DNA of 64,000 nt from Paraburkholderia sp. SOS3 (GCF_001922345.1 NZ_CP018811.1:3534001-3598000), one strand, 5' to 3'; shown: positions 36,523-44,840, numbered from the stretch's first letter. Notes: generated by a model from the sequence alone, not told the origin. Numbers and translations are program-made.

Positions 36523-36773
36523 CAGCCCTGCGCCGCGAGCAGCGACTCGACGGCAACGATCACATCGCCCACTGTGCGCACCGACTTGAATTCTTCCGGC
36601 TTGATGCGGCGGCCAGTCATTTCCTGCAGCTTGATCGCGAGATCGACCGCGTCGATGCTGTCGAGATCGAGGTCCTCGAACAGATGCGCCTCGGGCGTCA
36701 CGCGTTCGGGATCGATGGCGAAGTTCTCGTTGAAGATCGCGCGGATGCGCGCGAGGATTTCTGCGTCGGTCAC
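36522..36773 (-). CDS. apeF: Acyl carrier protein, ApeF
   Basis: This is an 83-residue ACP starting at a GTG. The phosphopantetheine site is Ser39 in LDLDSIDAVDLAIKLQ, and the surrounding acidic helix II is typical. It lies three bases after the first ACP gene. In APE systems the two ACPs are thought to divide starter loading and chain elongation. Confidence 0.9.
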   Translation of the reverse strand: MTDAEILARIRAIFNENFAIDPERVTPEAHLFEDLDLDSIDAVDLAIKLQEMTGRRIKPEEFKSVRTVGDVIVAVESLLAAQG

Positions 36774-36776
36774 GTC

Positions 36777-37076
36777 CTATTCCCCCTTCTTTATTGTGCT
36801 GTCGGCGGCATCCGCCGGTTCGCGCTGGCTTGCCACCAGCGCCGCGAGCGTGCTGATCGAACGGAAGTGCTCGCGTGTGCTTTCATCGTTGGCGGCAATC
36901 GTGAGCTGGTAATGCTTGCGCAGCACGATGCCGATCTCGAGTGCGTCGATCGAGTCGAGTCCGACGCCGTCGGTCGCGAACAGCGGTGCGTCGTCGTCGA
37001 TGTCGGCCGGCGTCAGGTCTTCCAGATCGAGCGCCTCGATCAGAAGCTGTTTGATCTCAAGCTTTAAAGAATCCAT
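36777..37076 (-). CDS. apeE: Acyl carrier protein, ApeE
   Basis: This is a 99-residue ACP with the modification site Ser42 in VGLDSIDALEIGIVLRK and a hydrophilic C-terminal tail ending in Lys-Lys-Gly-Glu. It overlaps the acyltransferase end by 20 bases. The TDGVGLDSIDALEI form with Val-Gly before the site is characteristic of this APE carrier family. Confidence 0.9.
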   Translation of the reverse strand: MDSLKLEIKQLLIEALDLEDLTPADIDDDAPLFATDGVGLDSIDALEIGIVLRKHYQLTIAANDESTREHFRSISTLAALVASQREPADAADSTIKKGE

Positions 37077-37845
37077 AGTCGAACAGATGCTGGGTAATGT
37101 GGGCTTCGATTGCGCTCGTCATGCGGCGTGCAGCGAGCGCGGGCGGCATATCGGGCGCGGTGAAGACATCGATGCCGATCGGCGCGAGCACGTTCACGCG
37201 CATATGAAACGGACGCGGCGGCACGTTGTACCAGCGCATGCCTTTCGTGAATGCCGGCGGATCGCAATCCATCAGCACCGGCAGGATCGGTGCGCGCGTG
37301 CCCAGGGCCATGTGCGCGAAGCCGCGCGAGAACGCATGCAACCGGTTCGGCGCGGGGCTGCGCGTGCCCTCGGGAAAGATGATCATCGTGTAGCCATCGG
37401 CGAGCTGCCGCGCGCCCGCTTCGACGAGCTCGACCGGGTCCGCGTTGCTCACATACGAGGCCGCGCGCACGATGCCCCAGAAACACGGGTTGCCCCAATG
37501 CGTGCTCTTCACGACGCAGCATGCGCGCGGCGTGAGCGACAACAGCACCATCACGTCGAGCCAGGTCGGGTGATTCGCGACGACGATCGCCGGCCGGCGT
37601 GCGCGCAAGGCGTCGGCGCCGGCCACGTCGAGCCTCATGACGCCCACGATACGCAGCACGCGGACCAGCGCACGAAAGAACACGTGGATCAGCACGGCCA
37701 CGGCGCGCTGGCGCGCCGCGCGATGCGGCCACAGCGACGCGAGCGGAAACAGGAGCAGCGAAAACGCGAGCCCGCAGATGCCGAACGCGACAAAGCTCAT
37801 GCCAGTGGCAACGAGCCGCCAGTAGTAATCAAGCCTCGCCGTCAT
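37057..37845 (-). CDS. apeD: 1-acylglycerol-3-phosphate acyltransferase-like protein, ApeD
   Basis: This 262-residue PlsC-family acyltransferase has one or two N-terminal membrane segments, the motif VANHPTWLDVMVLL (H-x4-D), the FPEGTRS block and a TKGMRWYNVPPRPFH segment. It is proposed to acylate the lipid anchor or transfer the polyene. ATG 37845 overlaps the chain-length factor end by 17 bases and fits the family; the open frame extends upstream but antisense to that gene. Confidence 0.88.
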   Translation of the reverse strand: MTARLDYYWRLVATGMSFVAFGICGLAFSLLLFPLASLWPHRAARQRAVAVLIHVFFRALVRVLRIVGVMRLDVAGADALRARRPAIVVANHPTWLDVMVLLSLTPRACCVVKSTHWGNPCFWGIVRAASYVSNADPVELVEAGARQLADGYTMIIFPEGTRSPAPNRLHAFSRGFAHMALGTRAPILPVLMDCDPPAFTKGMRWYNVPPRPFHMRVNVLAPIGIDVFTAPDMPPALAARRMTSAIEAHITQHLFDYGFFKA

Positions 37846-38530
37846 GCCAGTTCCATTCCCATCTCGCGGAGCCGCTTTGCCACCGCGATGCGGCGCGTCC
37901 CTCGAGACACTGCAAGAGGGCCTCGCTTTGTGTAGCGAACGCGACGGTGCCCGGGTCGCCTGCGCATCTGCTTTCGCCCGACGTCGAGCATTCGAGGCGT
38001 CCGATTGCCGTCGACGCATCGAGCAGCACAGCGAGCGCGCCGCCCTTCACTTCGTCCTCGACCTTGCCGTATACGGCATCCGCTGGCTCGTCCGCATAGA
38101 CCATCAATACGGGCGCCGACGGATCCGCCGCGTATTGCGCGTGTGCTTCTAACAGTGCGTAGCCGAGCGTGGCGGCGCCCGCCGACACCGCGCCCGCCGC
38201 GCTCCGGTCGCCGCGCGCGATGCCGAACAGGCCCGTCATCGCATTCAGTACCGACAGGCTGAACGACGTCGGCGAAACGGGCTCGCCCGCTGTCATCGCG
38301 TGCAGAATGTCCGTAGTCCGTCGCAATTCGCCATGCCGCGACGCAAACAGCACGCGCACGGCTTCGCGATCCGCGGCGCAGTCGTGCGCAACTTTCAGCG
38401 CAACGCGCGACAGACCGCTCAGACGCCGCCGCACGATCGGCTCGATAAAGCCGAGGTCGGGTGCTTTGGCTGCATTGACAGGCCAGGAAGACCAGCGAGC
38501 GACCGGAACGGTCCACTGCAGATTGGGCAT
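37829..38530 (-). CDS. apeC: Ketosynthase-like chain length factor, ApeC
   Basis: This 233-residue protein of the Ketoacyl-synt_2 family is far shorter than a ketosynthase (~400). The position of the active-site Cys reads AGAATLGYAL, without Cys, and the two histidine motifs are absent, so it should be a non-catalytic partner (CLF) of ApeO. Conserved stretches are SRVALKVAHDCA, LFASRHGELRRTTDIL and SPTSFSLSVLNAMTGLFGIA. ATG 38530 aligns with relatives; an in-frame ATG at 38620 would add 30 residues. Neither has a strong ribosome site. It is the first gene of the operon. Confidence 0.87.
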   Translation of the reverse strand: MPNLQWTVPVARWSSWPVNAAKAPDLGFIEPIVRRRLSGLSRVALKVAHDCAADREAVRVLFASRHGELRRTTDILHAMTAGEPVSPTSFSLSVLNAMTGLFGIARGDRSAAGAVSAGAATLGYALLEAHAQYAADPSAPVLMVYADEPADAVYGKVEDEVKGGALAVLLDASTAIGRLECSTSGESRCAGDPGTVAFATQSEALLQCLEGRAASRWQSGSARWEWNWHDGEA

Positions 38531-39117
38531 ATCGGTGTACGCGCATACGGGGTGGCCGGTGGGTAGAAAGGAGGCTTCGCGCACTGCATGACGCGCAAGC
38601 GCACCCTTCTTCGAGGGCATTCGCTGATCAGGGGTCCAGTATTTTCCTGTTTAGCGAGTTATAACGGCACCGGCCGCTGTTTATTGAGTGCGGGGCGCAA
38701 AGCTCTTCGAACGTGCTCCCTGCCGCGGCGTCCGCGACCGCCGAATGATACGCAACATTTTTGGATAAATCAGCCCAAAACCGGGATCCACGCTTATCCG
38801 TCTCTCACACGCGACGCATGGAGCGCGCGGCACTTGCGCCGGCCGTGATTTTTTAGCAGTTTTTTGGCGCAATTTTTTGCGCGCAGTTTTTCGGTATGCC
38901 AGGTGGCGTTCGGGCAATTTTTTCAGCGGTAGAAAATTCAATACGCATCGAAGTCGCATGAACTTGCGCATTCAGGATTCCGATACGCTTGCCCGAACCC
39001 AAGACGCGTCAGAACCTTCCGTTTTGCAATGAAATAGGCGAATAGGCTCGATCGGCGAGAAATGTAACGACAAAACGAGCAGGACACGCAAGGACGCGTG
39101 ATATAATCCGCCGCTCA
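38531..39117. promoter_or_regulatory. Intergenic regulatory region between the APE operon and the manganese riboswitch
   Basis: There is no gene in ~590 bases of unusually AT-rich sequence. On the minus strand TATAAC (complement of 38660-38665) with a poor -35 could serve the APE operon. At 38849-38923 five runs of five to six T lie mostly 11-14 bases apart, a pattern that bends DNA. On the plus strand a TATAAT box is at 39102-39107, in the right place to start the riboswitch RNA near 39114; no good -35 is seen. Confidence 0.55.
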
Positions 39118-39275
39118 TTGGGGAGTAGCCGCCCTGCTCGATGTCATGCGCCATGCTTTCAATCAGGTTTCAGGAAAGCTCGCACCGCACATCGTTCGCG
39201 GGGGCGTCTGTCAACAAACTTGGCCTGTACGGCCATGGCAGACGCAGCCTTTGGCCTGGCGAGACCGATGATCCA
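39118..39275 (+). ncRNA. yybP-ykoY manganese riboswitch
   Basis: Conserved elements of the class are visible: GGGGAGTAG at 39120-39128, then a stem GCGTCTG (39204-39210) pairing with CAGACGC (39239-39245), the TCAACAAACTTGGCC segment between them, and GCAGCCTTTGGCC followed by GGCGAGACCGATGA. These are the cross-docking loops that bind Mn2+. It lies directly upstream of a UPF0016 Mn exporter, a known partner of this riboswitch. Manganese would be expected to allow expression. Confidence 0.9.
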
Positions 39276-39350
39276 TAGCGTGCCGCGACAGGGCCCGGCG
39301 CGATATGGGTCGTCGCTCGCTCACATCCGGCCCGGGGAAATCAATAAAAC

Positions 39351-39923
39351 GTGGATCAGGCTTTTCTCATCTCGACCGGTGCGGTCGCACTCGCCGAAAT
39401 CGGCGACAAGACACAACTCCTCTCGCTCGTTCTCGCAGCGCGCTATCGCAAGCCGATGCCGATCATCCTCGGCGTGCTCGCTGCGACGCTGATCAATCAC
39501 GCCGGCGCCGGCGCGCTCGGCGCATGGTTAGGCTCGCTTGTCACGCCAACCGTCATGCGCTGGGCGCTTGCGGCGTCGTTTATCGGCATGGGGTTGTGGA
39601 TTCTCGTGCCGGACAAGCTCGACGAAGACGAAGCGAAAACGAACCGCACGCACCTTGGCGTATTCGGCGCGACAGTCGTCACGTTTTTTCTCGCGGAGAT
39701 GGGCGACAAGACACAGCTCGCCACCGTTGCGCTCGCCGCGCGCTTTCATGATTTTTTCGGCGTCGTCGCGGGCACGACGCTCGGGATGATGATCGCGAAC
39801 GTGCCGGCGATCCTGCTCGGCGACCGCTTCGCGCACAAACTGCCGACGAAACTCGTGCATGGCATTGCCGCGGTGATGTTCGTCGTACTCGGCGCGCTTG
39901 CGCTGTTCGGCGTGGGGATTTGA
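39351..39923 (+). CDS. mneA: UPF0016/TMEM165 (GDT1) family manganese exporter
   Basis: This is a 190-residue inner-membrane protein with six helices in two repeats, each carrying the family signature E-x-G-D-K-T: ALAEIGDKTQLLSLVLAARY near the start and FLAEMGDKTQLATVALAARF in the second half. A short acidic loop (DKLDEDEAKTN) separates them. Bacterial members (MneA) export Mn2+. It starts at GTG 39351. The upstream yybP-ykoY element indicates manganese control. Confidence 0.88.
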   Translation: MDQAFLISTGAVALAEIGDKTQLLSLVLAARYRKPMPIILGVLAATLINHAGAGALGAWLGSLVTPTVMRWALAASFIGMGLWILVPDKLDEDEAKTNRTHLGVFGATVVTFFLAEMGDKTQLATVALAARFHDFFGVVAGTTLGMMIANVPAILLGDRFAHKLPTKLVHGIAAVMFVVLGALALFGVGI

Positions 39924-40008
39924 GCGGCAGCCGGTTTGCCCGGGGGTAGCCAACCCGCGCCGCGGCAGCCCTTGCCGCAGCCGATGCCCTGACTTCAAAC
40001 TTCAACGA

Positions 40009-40036
40009 GCGTTGCTGCGAGCTTTCGCAGCAACGC
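40009..40036. terminator. Hairpin between convergent genes
   Basis: Perfect 12-base stem (arms 40009-40020 and 40025-40036) with a GCTT loop, located between mneA and the convergent lipoprotein gene. It lacks a T run, so it may act with Rho or simply be a strong hairpin. Confidence 0.55.
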
Positions 40037-40047
40037 CGCTTCGACAT

Positions 40048-40779
40048 TTACTGCACCGCCTTTGCGCCCGAAGCCGGCACGGCGGGCGCCGCGGCGCCCG
40101 CCGCGACTTCGTTCGGCGCGCCGCCCTGCCCATTGACCGGCAGCTTCACGGTTCGCACCACGCCATTGCCGAGCGGGAAATCGGCCATCGCGCTGCGCGC
40201 GAGATACGGCATCGCATAGACGAGCGACGGTTCGTCGCCGGAACTGCGCGCGGTCACGTTATAGACTTCCTTGCCGCTCAGACGATCGGTGATACGAATG
40301 CCGAGCGTCTGCGTGAACACCGGATAGCTTTGCGTCACATAGCCGCCGCCATAAGGCCCCCACGGGCCCCACGGACCCCATGGCCCGCCGCCCCAGCCAT
40401 ACGGACGACCCCAGTAGTACGGACCCGGCCACGGATCGTAGTAATAAGCCGGCGCCGAAGACACCGCCATATCCGAACGTGTGCCGTACGCAATGGCAAC
40501 GAGGTAATGTGCCTTGTCCAGATCGACCTGGCTGAACGCATGTGTCGCCAGTTCGTTCGCAACTACCTGTTCGTACGTCGAGTCTTCGATGCTGTTCGCT
40601 TGCGAAGCGGTGCGCTGGAATGCGTAGGTGCGCGTCGCGTCGCTGCCGCCGTCCCAGTTCGAAAACGCGGTGACCTGCGTCGTCACATAGGACGTGCAGC
40701 CCGCCAGCAGCATCGCCATTGCGGCGAACATCAGCCCGGCGTGGCGTACCCATGGATGGGTCCTTCGATCGAGCTTCAT
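40048..40779 (-). CDS. DUF4136 domain lipoprotein
   Basis: This 243-residue lipoprotein has a signal peptide with lipobox LLAGC (MAMLLAGCTSYVTTQ). The body matches DUF4136: VTAFSNWDGGSDATRTYAFQRT near the start, later GIRITDRLSGKEVYNVTARS and PYLARSAMADFPLGNG. A striking insertion rich in Pro, Trp, Gly and Tyr (PYYWGRPYGWGGGPWGPWG region) sits in the middle. ATG 40779 has AAGGA seven bases upstream. It is probably an outer-membrane lipoprotein; the function is unknown. It is divergent from pepN. Confidence 0.85.
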   Translation of the reverse strand: MKLDRRTHPWVRHAGLMFAAMAMLLAGCTSYVTTQVTAFSNWDGGSDATRTYAFQRTASQANSIEDSTYEQVVANELATHAFSQVDLDKAHYLVAIAYGTRSDMAVSSAPAYYYDPWPGPYYWGRPYGWGGGPWGPWGPWGPYGGGYVTQSYPVFTQTLGIRITDRLSGKEVYNVTARSSGDEPSLVYAMPYLARSAMADFPLGNGVVRTVKLPVNGQGGAPNEVAAGAAAPAVPASGAKAVQ

Positions 40780-41092
40780 CGTATTTCCTTTGTTTCGCTG
40801 TCGTCGCCCGCGCACGCCGCGCAGGCGGCCCCGATAATACGCTGACCCTGCCATCGCACCAAAAGTTCGAGCGTCGCAGGCCACGCACATGGCCGGTTCG
40901 TGCGGTGCCGACCATCTTGCGCAAGCTTCCGCGCAAGCGAAACACGAGCCGCCCGCAACGGGTTGGAAAGCCCGCGCCGGACGGCGGGCGCCCCGGCTGT
41001 CCCCAGGGTCTTGCTTTGCTTTTAAAATGATCCGACCAGCCCGGCTCGCGCACAACGCGAGCCGGCTTCGAGACTCTCATTTTCTTCCGATC

Positions 41093-43810
41093 ATGGCCGA
41101 TACCGCTACGCCCCCCGTCATCCGCCGCGCCGACTACACGGCGCCTGCCTTCCTCATCGATACCGTCGCGCTCGAATTCGATCTCGTGCCCGAACGTACG
41201 ACCGTCAGGAACACGATGCGTGTGCGCCGCAATCCGGACGCCACGCGTGACACGCACCTCGAACTGATGGGCGAACAGCTCGACTTCGTCAGTGCCGCCG
41301 TCGACGGCAAGCCGCACGCCGCGGTGCGCGTGCATGAACATGGCCTCACCGTCGAAAACGTGCCCGACGCATTCGAACTGACGCTCGTCGGCACCTGCAA
41401 TCCGGCGGAAAACACGACGCTCTCGGGGCTCTATGTATCGAGCGGCAACTTCTTCACGCAGTGCGAGGCGGAAGGCTTTCGCCGCATCACGTGGTTTCTC
41501 GACCGCCCCGATGTCATGGCCACCTACACGGTCACGCTGCGAGCCGACAAGCAGGCGTACCCGGTGCTGCTGTCGAACGGCAATCTGCTCGAACAGGGCG
41601 ATCTGCCGGACGGCCGGCACTTCGCGCGCTGGGAAGATCCGTTCAGGAAACCGAGTTATCTGTTCGCGCTCGTGGCCGGCAAGCTCGTCGCGCTCGAGGA
41701 GCGCGTCACGTCCGGTTCGGGCAAGGAAAAACTGCTGCAGGTCTGGGTCGAACCGCACGATCTCGACAAGACGCGGCACGCGATGGACTCGCTGATCCAT
41801 TCGATTCGCTGGGACGAACGGCGCTTCGGGCTCGAACTCGATCTCGACCGCTTCATGATCGTCGCGGTCAGCGACTTCAACATGGGTGCGATGGAAAACA
41901 AAGGCCTCAACATCTTCAATACGAAGTATGTACTCGCGAACCCGGAAACGGCCACCGATACCGACTTCGCGAACATCGAAGCCGTGGTCGGCCATGAGTA
42001 TTTCCACAACTGGACCGGCAACCGCGTAACCTGCCGCGACTGGTTCCAGCTCAGCCTCAAAGAAGGTCTGACCGTGTTTCGCGACCAGGAGTTTTCGGCC
42101 GATATGGCGGCCGGCGCTCACGGGCAAACGGCAGAAAACGGCGGCGACGAAGCTGCGCGCGCGACCAAGCGCATCGAAGACGTGCGCGTGCTGCGGCAGA
42201 TGCAGTTCGCCGAAGACGCGGGCCCGATGGCGCATCCGGTGCGCCCCGAGAGCTACGTCGAAATCAACAATTTCTACACGATGACGGTCTATGAGAAAGG
42301 CTCGGAAGTCGTGCGGATGTATCAGACGCTATTCGGCCGCGACGGCTTCCGGCGCGGCATGGACCTGTACTTCGAGCGCCACGATGGTCATGCGGTTACG
42401 TGCGACGATTTCCGCATGGCGATGGCCGATGCGAATGGCCGCGACCTCGCGCAATTCGAGCGCTGGTACAGCCAGGCCGGCACGCCGCGCGTGACGGTCT
42501 CCACCGGCTACGATGCCGCGCAACGCCGTTATCGCGTCACCCTGAGACAGGGCTACGGCGAGAGTTCTCCGGCCGCGCGCGAAACGCAGAAAGGCCCGCT
42601 GCTGATTCCATTCGCGCTCGGTCTGATCGGCGCGGACGGCAAGGATCTGCCGCTGCGTCTCGAAGGCGACGCGCAGGCTCCCGCCGCAACCACGCGCGTG
42701 CTCGAATTCACCGAAAGCGAGCAGACCTTCACGTTCGTCGACGTCGCCGAAAAGCCGCTGCCGTCGTTGCTGCGCAATTTCTCGGCGCCGGTCATCGTCG
42801 AATACGACTACAGCGGCGACGAACTCGCCTTCCTGCTCGCGCACGACAGCGATCCGTTCAACCGCTGGGAAGCCGGACAACGGCTCGCGACGCGCGAGCT
42901 GCTGACGCTCGCCGAACAGGCGGCAAACGGCACGCCGCTGCGACTCGACGACGCGGTCGTCACGGCATTTGCGCGCGTGCTGAACGACGAAACGCTGTCG
43001 CCGGCGTTCCGCGAACTCGCGCTGATGCTGCCGTCCGAGGCGTACCTGGCCGAGCAGATGGGCGAATCGAACCCGGCGGCGGTGCACCGCGCGCGCCAGT
43101 TCGTCCGGCGGCGCCTCGCGAATACGCTCAGGGGCGACTGGCTCGCGATCTACGAACGGCATCGGACGCCGGGCGCCTATCAGGCCACGCCGGAAGATTC
43201 GGGCCACCGCGGCCTGAAAAATCTCGCGCTCGCGTATCTCGCCGAACTCGACGATCCGGACGACGCGGTGCGGCTTGCATCGGCGCAATATGCGTCGGCC
43301 AACAACATGACCGATCGCGCCGCCGCGCTCTCCGCACTGCTGACTACGGCGGCCACCTCGGGCAACGGCGAGGCGCAGCATGCGCTCGACGACTTCTATC
43401 GCCGCTTCGAAAAGGAGCCGCTCGTCATCGACAAGTGGTTCGCCCTGCAGGCGACGCAGCGCGGCACGCCGCAGCGGCCGGTCATCGATATCGTGCGCAA
43501 GCTCATGACGCATCCCGCGTTCAACCTGAAGAACCCGAATCGCGCGCGCTCGCTGATCTTCGGTTTCTGCGGCGCGAACCCCGCGCAATTCCATGCGGAA
43601 GACGGCTCCGGTTACGCGTTCTGGGCCGAGCAGGTGATCGCGCTCGACGCGCTCAATCCGCAAGTCGCGGCGCGCCTCGCGCGCACGCTCGAATTGTGGC
43701 GCCGTTTCACGCCCGCATTGCGCGAGCAGATGCGCGGCGCGCTCGAAAAGGTCGCCGCACAGGTCAAGTCGCGTGACGTGCGCGAGATTGTCGAGAAGGC
43801 GCTCGGCTAA
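41093..43810 (+). CDS. pepN: Aminopeptidase N
   Basis: This 905-residue M1 zinc metallopeptidase carries the exopeptidase motif GAMEN (MGAMENKGLNIFN) and the zinc site His301-Glu-x-x-His305 (VGHEYFHNWTGNRVTCRD) with the third ligand Glu324 in LSLKEGLTVF. The DUF3458 immunoglobulin-like and C-terminal helical domains follow, ending in VREIVEKALG. It removes N-terminal residues from peptides in the cytoplasm. ATG 41093 gives the standard MADTATPPVIRRADYTAP start. A good terminator follows. Confidence 0.95.
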   Translation: MADTATPPVIRRADYTAPAFLIDTVALEFDLVPERTTVRNTMRVRRNPDATRDTHLELMGEQLDFVSAAVDGKPHAAVRVHEHGLTVENVPDAFELTLVGTCNPAENTTLSGLYVSSGNFFTQCEAEGFRRITWFLDRPDVMATYTVTLRADKQAYPVLLSNGNLLEQGDLPDGRHFARWEDPFRKPSYLFALVAGKLVALEERVTSGSGKEKLLQVWVEPHDLDKTRHAMDSLIHSIRWDERRFGLELDLDRFMIVAVSDFNMGAMENKGLNIFNTKYVLANPETATDTDFANIEAVVGHEYFHNWTGNRVTCRDWFQLSLKEGLTVFRDQEFSADMAAGAHGQTAENGGDEAARATKRIEDVRVLRQMQFAEDAGPMAHPVRPESYVEINNFYTMTVYEKGSEVVRMYQTLFGRDGFRRGMDLYFERHDGHAVTCDDFRMAMADANGRDLAQFERWYSQAGTPRVTVSTGYDAAQRRYRVTLRQGYGESSPAARETQKGPLLIPFALGLIGADGKDLPLRLEGDAQAPAATTRVLEFTESEQTFTFVDVAEKPLPSLLRNFSAPVIVEYDYSGDELAFLLAHDSDPFNRWEAGQRLATRELLTLAEQAANGTPLRLDDAVVTAFARVLNDETLSPAFRELALMLPSEAYLAEQMGESNPAAVHRARQFVRRRLANTLRGDWLAIYERHRTPGAYQATPEDSGHRGLKNLALAYLAELDDPDDAVRLASAQYASANNMTDRAAALSALLTTAATSGNGEAQHALDDFYRRFEKEPLVIDKWFALQATQRGTPQRPVIDIVRKLMTHPAFNLKNPNRARSLIFGFCGANPAQFHAEDGSGYAFWAEQVIALDALNPQVAARLARTLELWRRFTPALREQMRGALEKVAAQVKSRDVREIVEKALG

Positions 43811-43837
43811 GAGAGCCCGTTCCCGCTCTGTAGTACG

Positions 43838-43864
43838 AAGCCGGCACACGTTGCCGGCTTTTTT
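43838..43864 (+). terminator. Rho-independent terminator of pepN
   Basis: AAGCCGGCA and its complement TGCCGGCTT form a 9-base stem with a 5-base loop, followed by a run of T. Confidence 0.92.
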
Positions 43865-43947
43865 GTTTGCGCAGCGCGACCGTTGGCCGTTCGGACGACT
43901 GTTCAGCGTCGCGTGCGGCCGTCAAAGTAAACGCACTCGAACAATAC

Positions 43948-43976
43948 TTTACATTTAACGCAGCGCGTTATACGAT
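43948..43976 (+). promoter_or_regulatory. higBA promoter with embedded operator
   Basis: TTTACA (43948-43953), a 17-base spacer and TACGAT (43971-43976) form a plausible promoter. The palindrome TAACGC-AGC-GCGTTA (43956-43970) fills the spacer exactly, the expected place for a HigA repressor dimer. The toxin ATG is only five bases after the -10, so the mRNA is probably leaderless; no ribosome site precedes it. Confidence 0.7.
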
Positions 43977-43980
43977 ATCT

Positions 43981-44262
43981 ATGATTTCATCAGTTGCCGA
44001 CGAGGCAACGGCACTTGTTTTTTCGGGCGAGTTCACCAGTACGCTGCCCGTTCATATTCAGTCGATCGCGCATCGCAAACTGCAAATGCTCGACGCGGCA
44101 ACCTCGCCTTCCGACCTGCTCGCACCGCCCGGCAACCGGCTCGAATTGTTGCACGGCGAACGCAGCGGTCAGTGGAGCATCCGCATCAACGAGCAATGGC
44201 GAATCTGCTTCTACTTCGCCGAAGGCGAAGCGCTGAACGTCGAAATCGTGGACTGCCACTGA
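43981..44262 (+). CDS. higB: HigB-type toxin (RelE superfamily mRNA interferase)
   Basis: This 93-residue protein of the plasmid killer family (PF05015) shows HRKLQMLDAATSPSDLLAPPGNRLELLHGERSGQWSIRINEQWRICFYF and ends EIVDCH, where the family usually has DYH. HigB toxins cleave mRNA on the ribosome. ATG 43981 gives the standard MIxS start. It precedes its antitoxin by 16 bases, the reversed gene order that defines hig systems. Confidence 0.9.
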   Translation: MISSVADEATALVFSGEFTSTLPVHIQSIAHRKLQMLDAATSPSDLLAPPGNRLELLHGERSGQWSIRINEQWRICFYFAEGEALNVEIVDCH

Positions 44263-44278
44263 TTCAAAGGGAGGCTGT

Positions 44279-44743
44279 ATGGTTATCAAACGTTCCGAGC
44301 TCGCAAACACGGATTTCTCGGATATCGCGACCGGCGAGCGGATCACCGCGGTCCATCCCGGTGAAGTCCTGCGCGCGGAGTTTCTCGACCCGCGCGGCAT
44401 GTCGGTGAACGCACTCGCGCTCGCGCTGCGCGTACCGGCGCCGCGCATCAACGATGTCGTGCGCGGCAAGCGCGCGGTCTCACCGGAAACGGCCTTGCGT
44501 CTCGCGCGTTATTTCGGCACCAGCGCGCTCTTCTGGATGAACCTGCAGATCGCGTACGACCTGCGCGTCACCACCGCGCAGTCCGGCGCGCAAATCGAGC
44601 GCGAAATCGAGCCGCTGCCGCCACGCGAACGCCCGAAGCCGCCGAAAACGCAGTCCGCCAATGCGCGCGCCGCCACGCTCGCGGCGAGTGCGGCGCGACG
44701 CGTCGCCAATGGCGCCGCTGGCGCGGCTTCGCGTAAGGGCTGA
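44279..44743 (+). CDS. higA: HigA-type antitoxin with long C-terminal extension
   Basis: This 154-residue HTH_3 protein of the VapI/HigA group shows VHPGEVLRAEFLDPRGMSVNALALALRVPAPRINDVVRGKRAVSPETALRLARYFGTSALFWMNLQIAYDLR, the complete family core of ~95 residues. It binds the toxin and represses the promoter. About 50 further residues (Pro/Arg-rich, then Ala-rich) are not usual for HigA and look disordered. GGGAGG lies five bases before the ATG. Confidence 0.9.
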   Translation: MVIKRSELANTDFSDIATGERITAVHPGEVLRAEFLDPRGMSVNALALALRVPAPRINDVVRGKRAVSPETALRLARYFGTSALFWMNLQIAYDLRVTTAQSGAQIEREIEPLPPRERPKPPKTQSANARAATLAASAARRVANGAAGAASRKG

Positions 44744-44800
44744 CTGCGCAAGCCCCCCCCTGCAAGCGCGCTCGCCATCGCATCGGCGACCGCATTTTTC

Positions 44801-44840
44801 GACCGCATCTGCAACCACACCTGCGACCGCATCTGCAACC
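44801..44840. repeat. Short direct repeat before fbp
   Basis: A 16-base sequence, GACCGCATCTGCAACC, occurs at 44801-44816 and 44825-44840, with a degenerate earlier copy. It lies in the higA-fbp gap. No role is visible. Confidence 0.6.

Noticed and set aside
39118..39275. Possible short coding sequence in the mneA leader
   Set aside because: Conserved riboswitch blocks explain the sequence; frames are short and lack ribosome sites.
44801..44840. Possible CRISPR-like repeat
   Set aside because: Only two full 16-base copies without regular spacers or cas genes.
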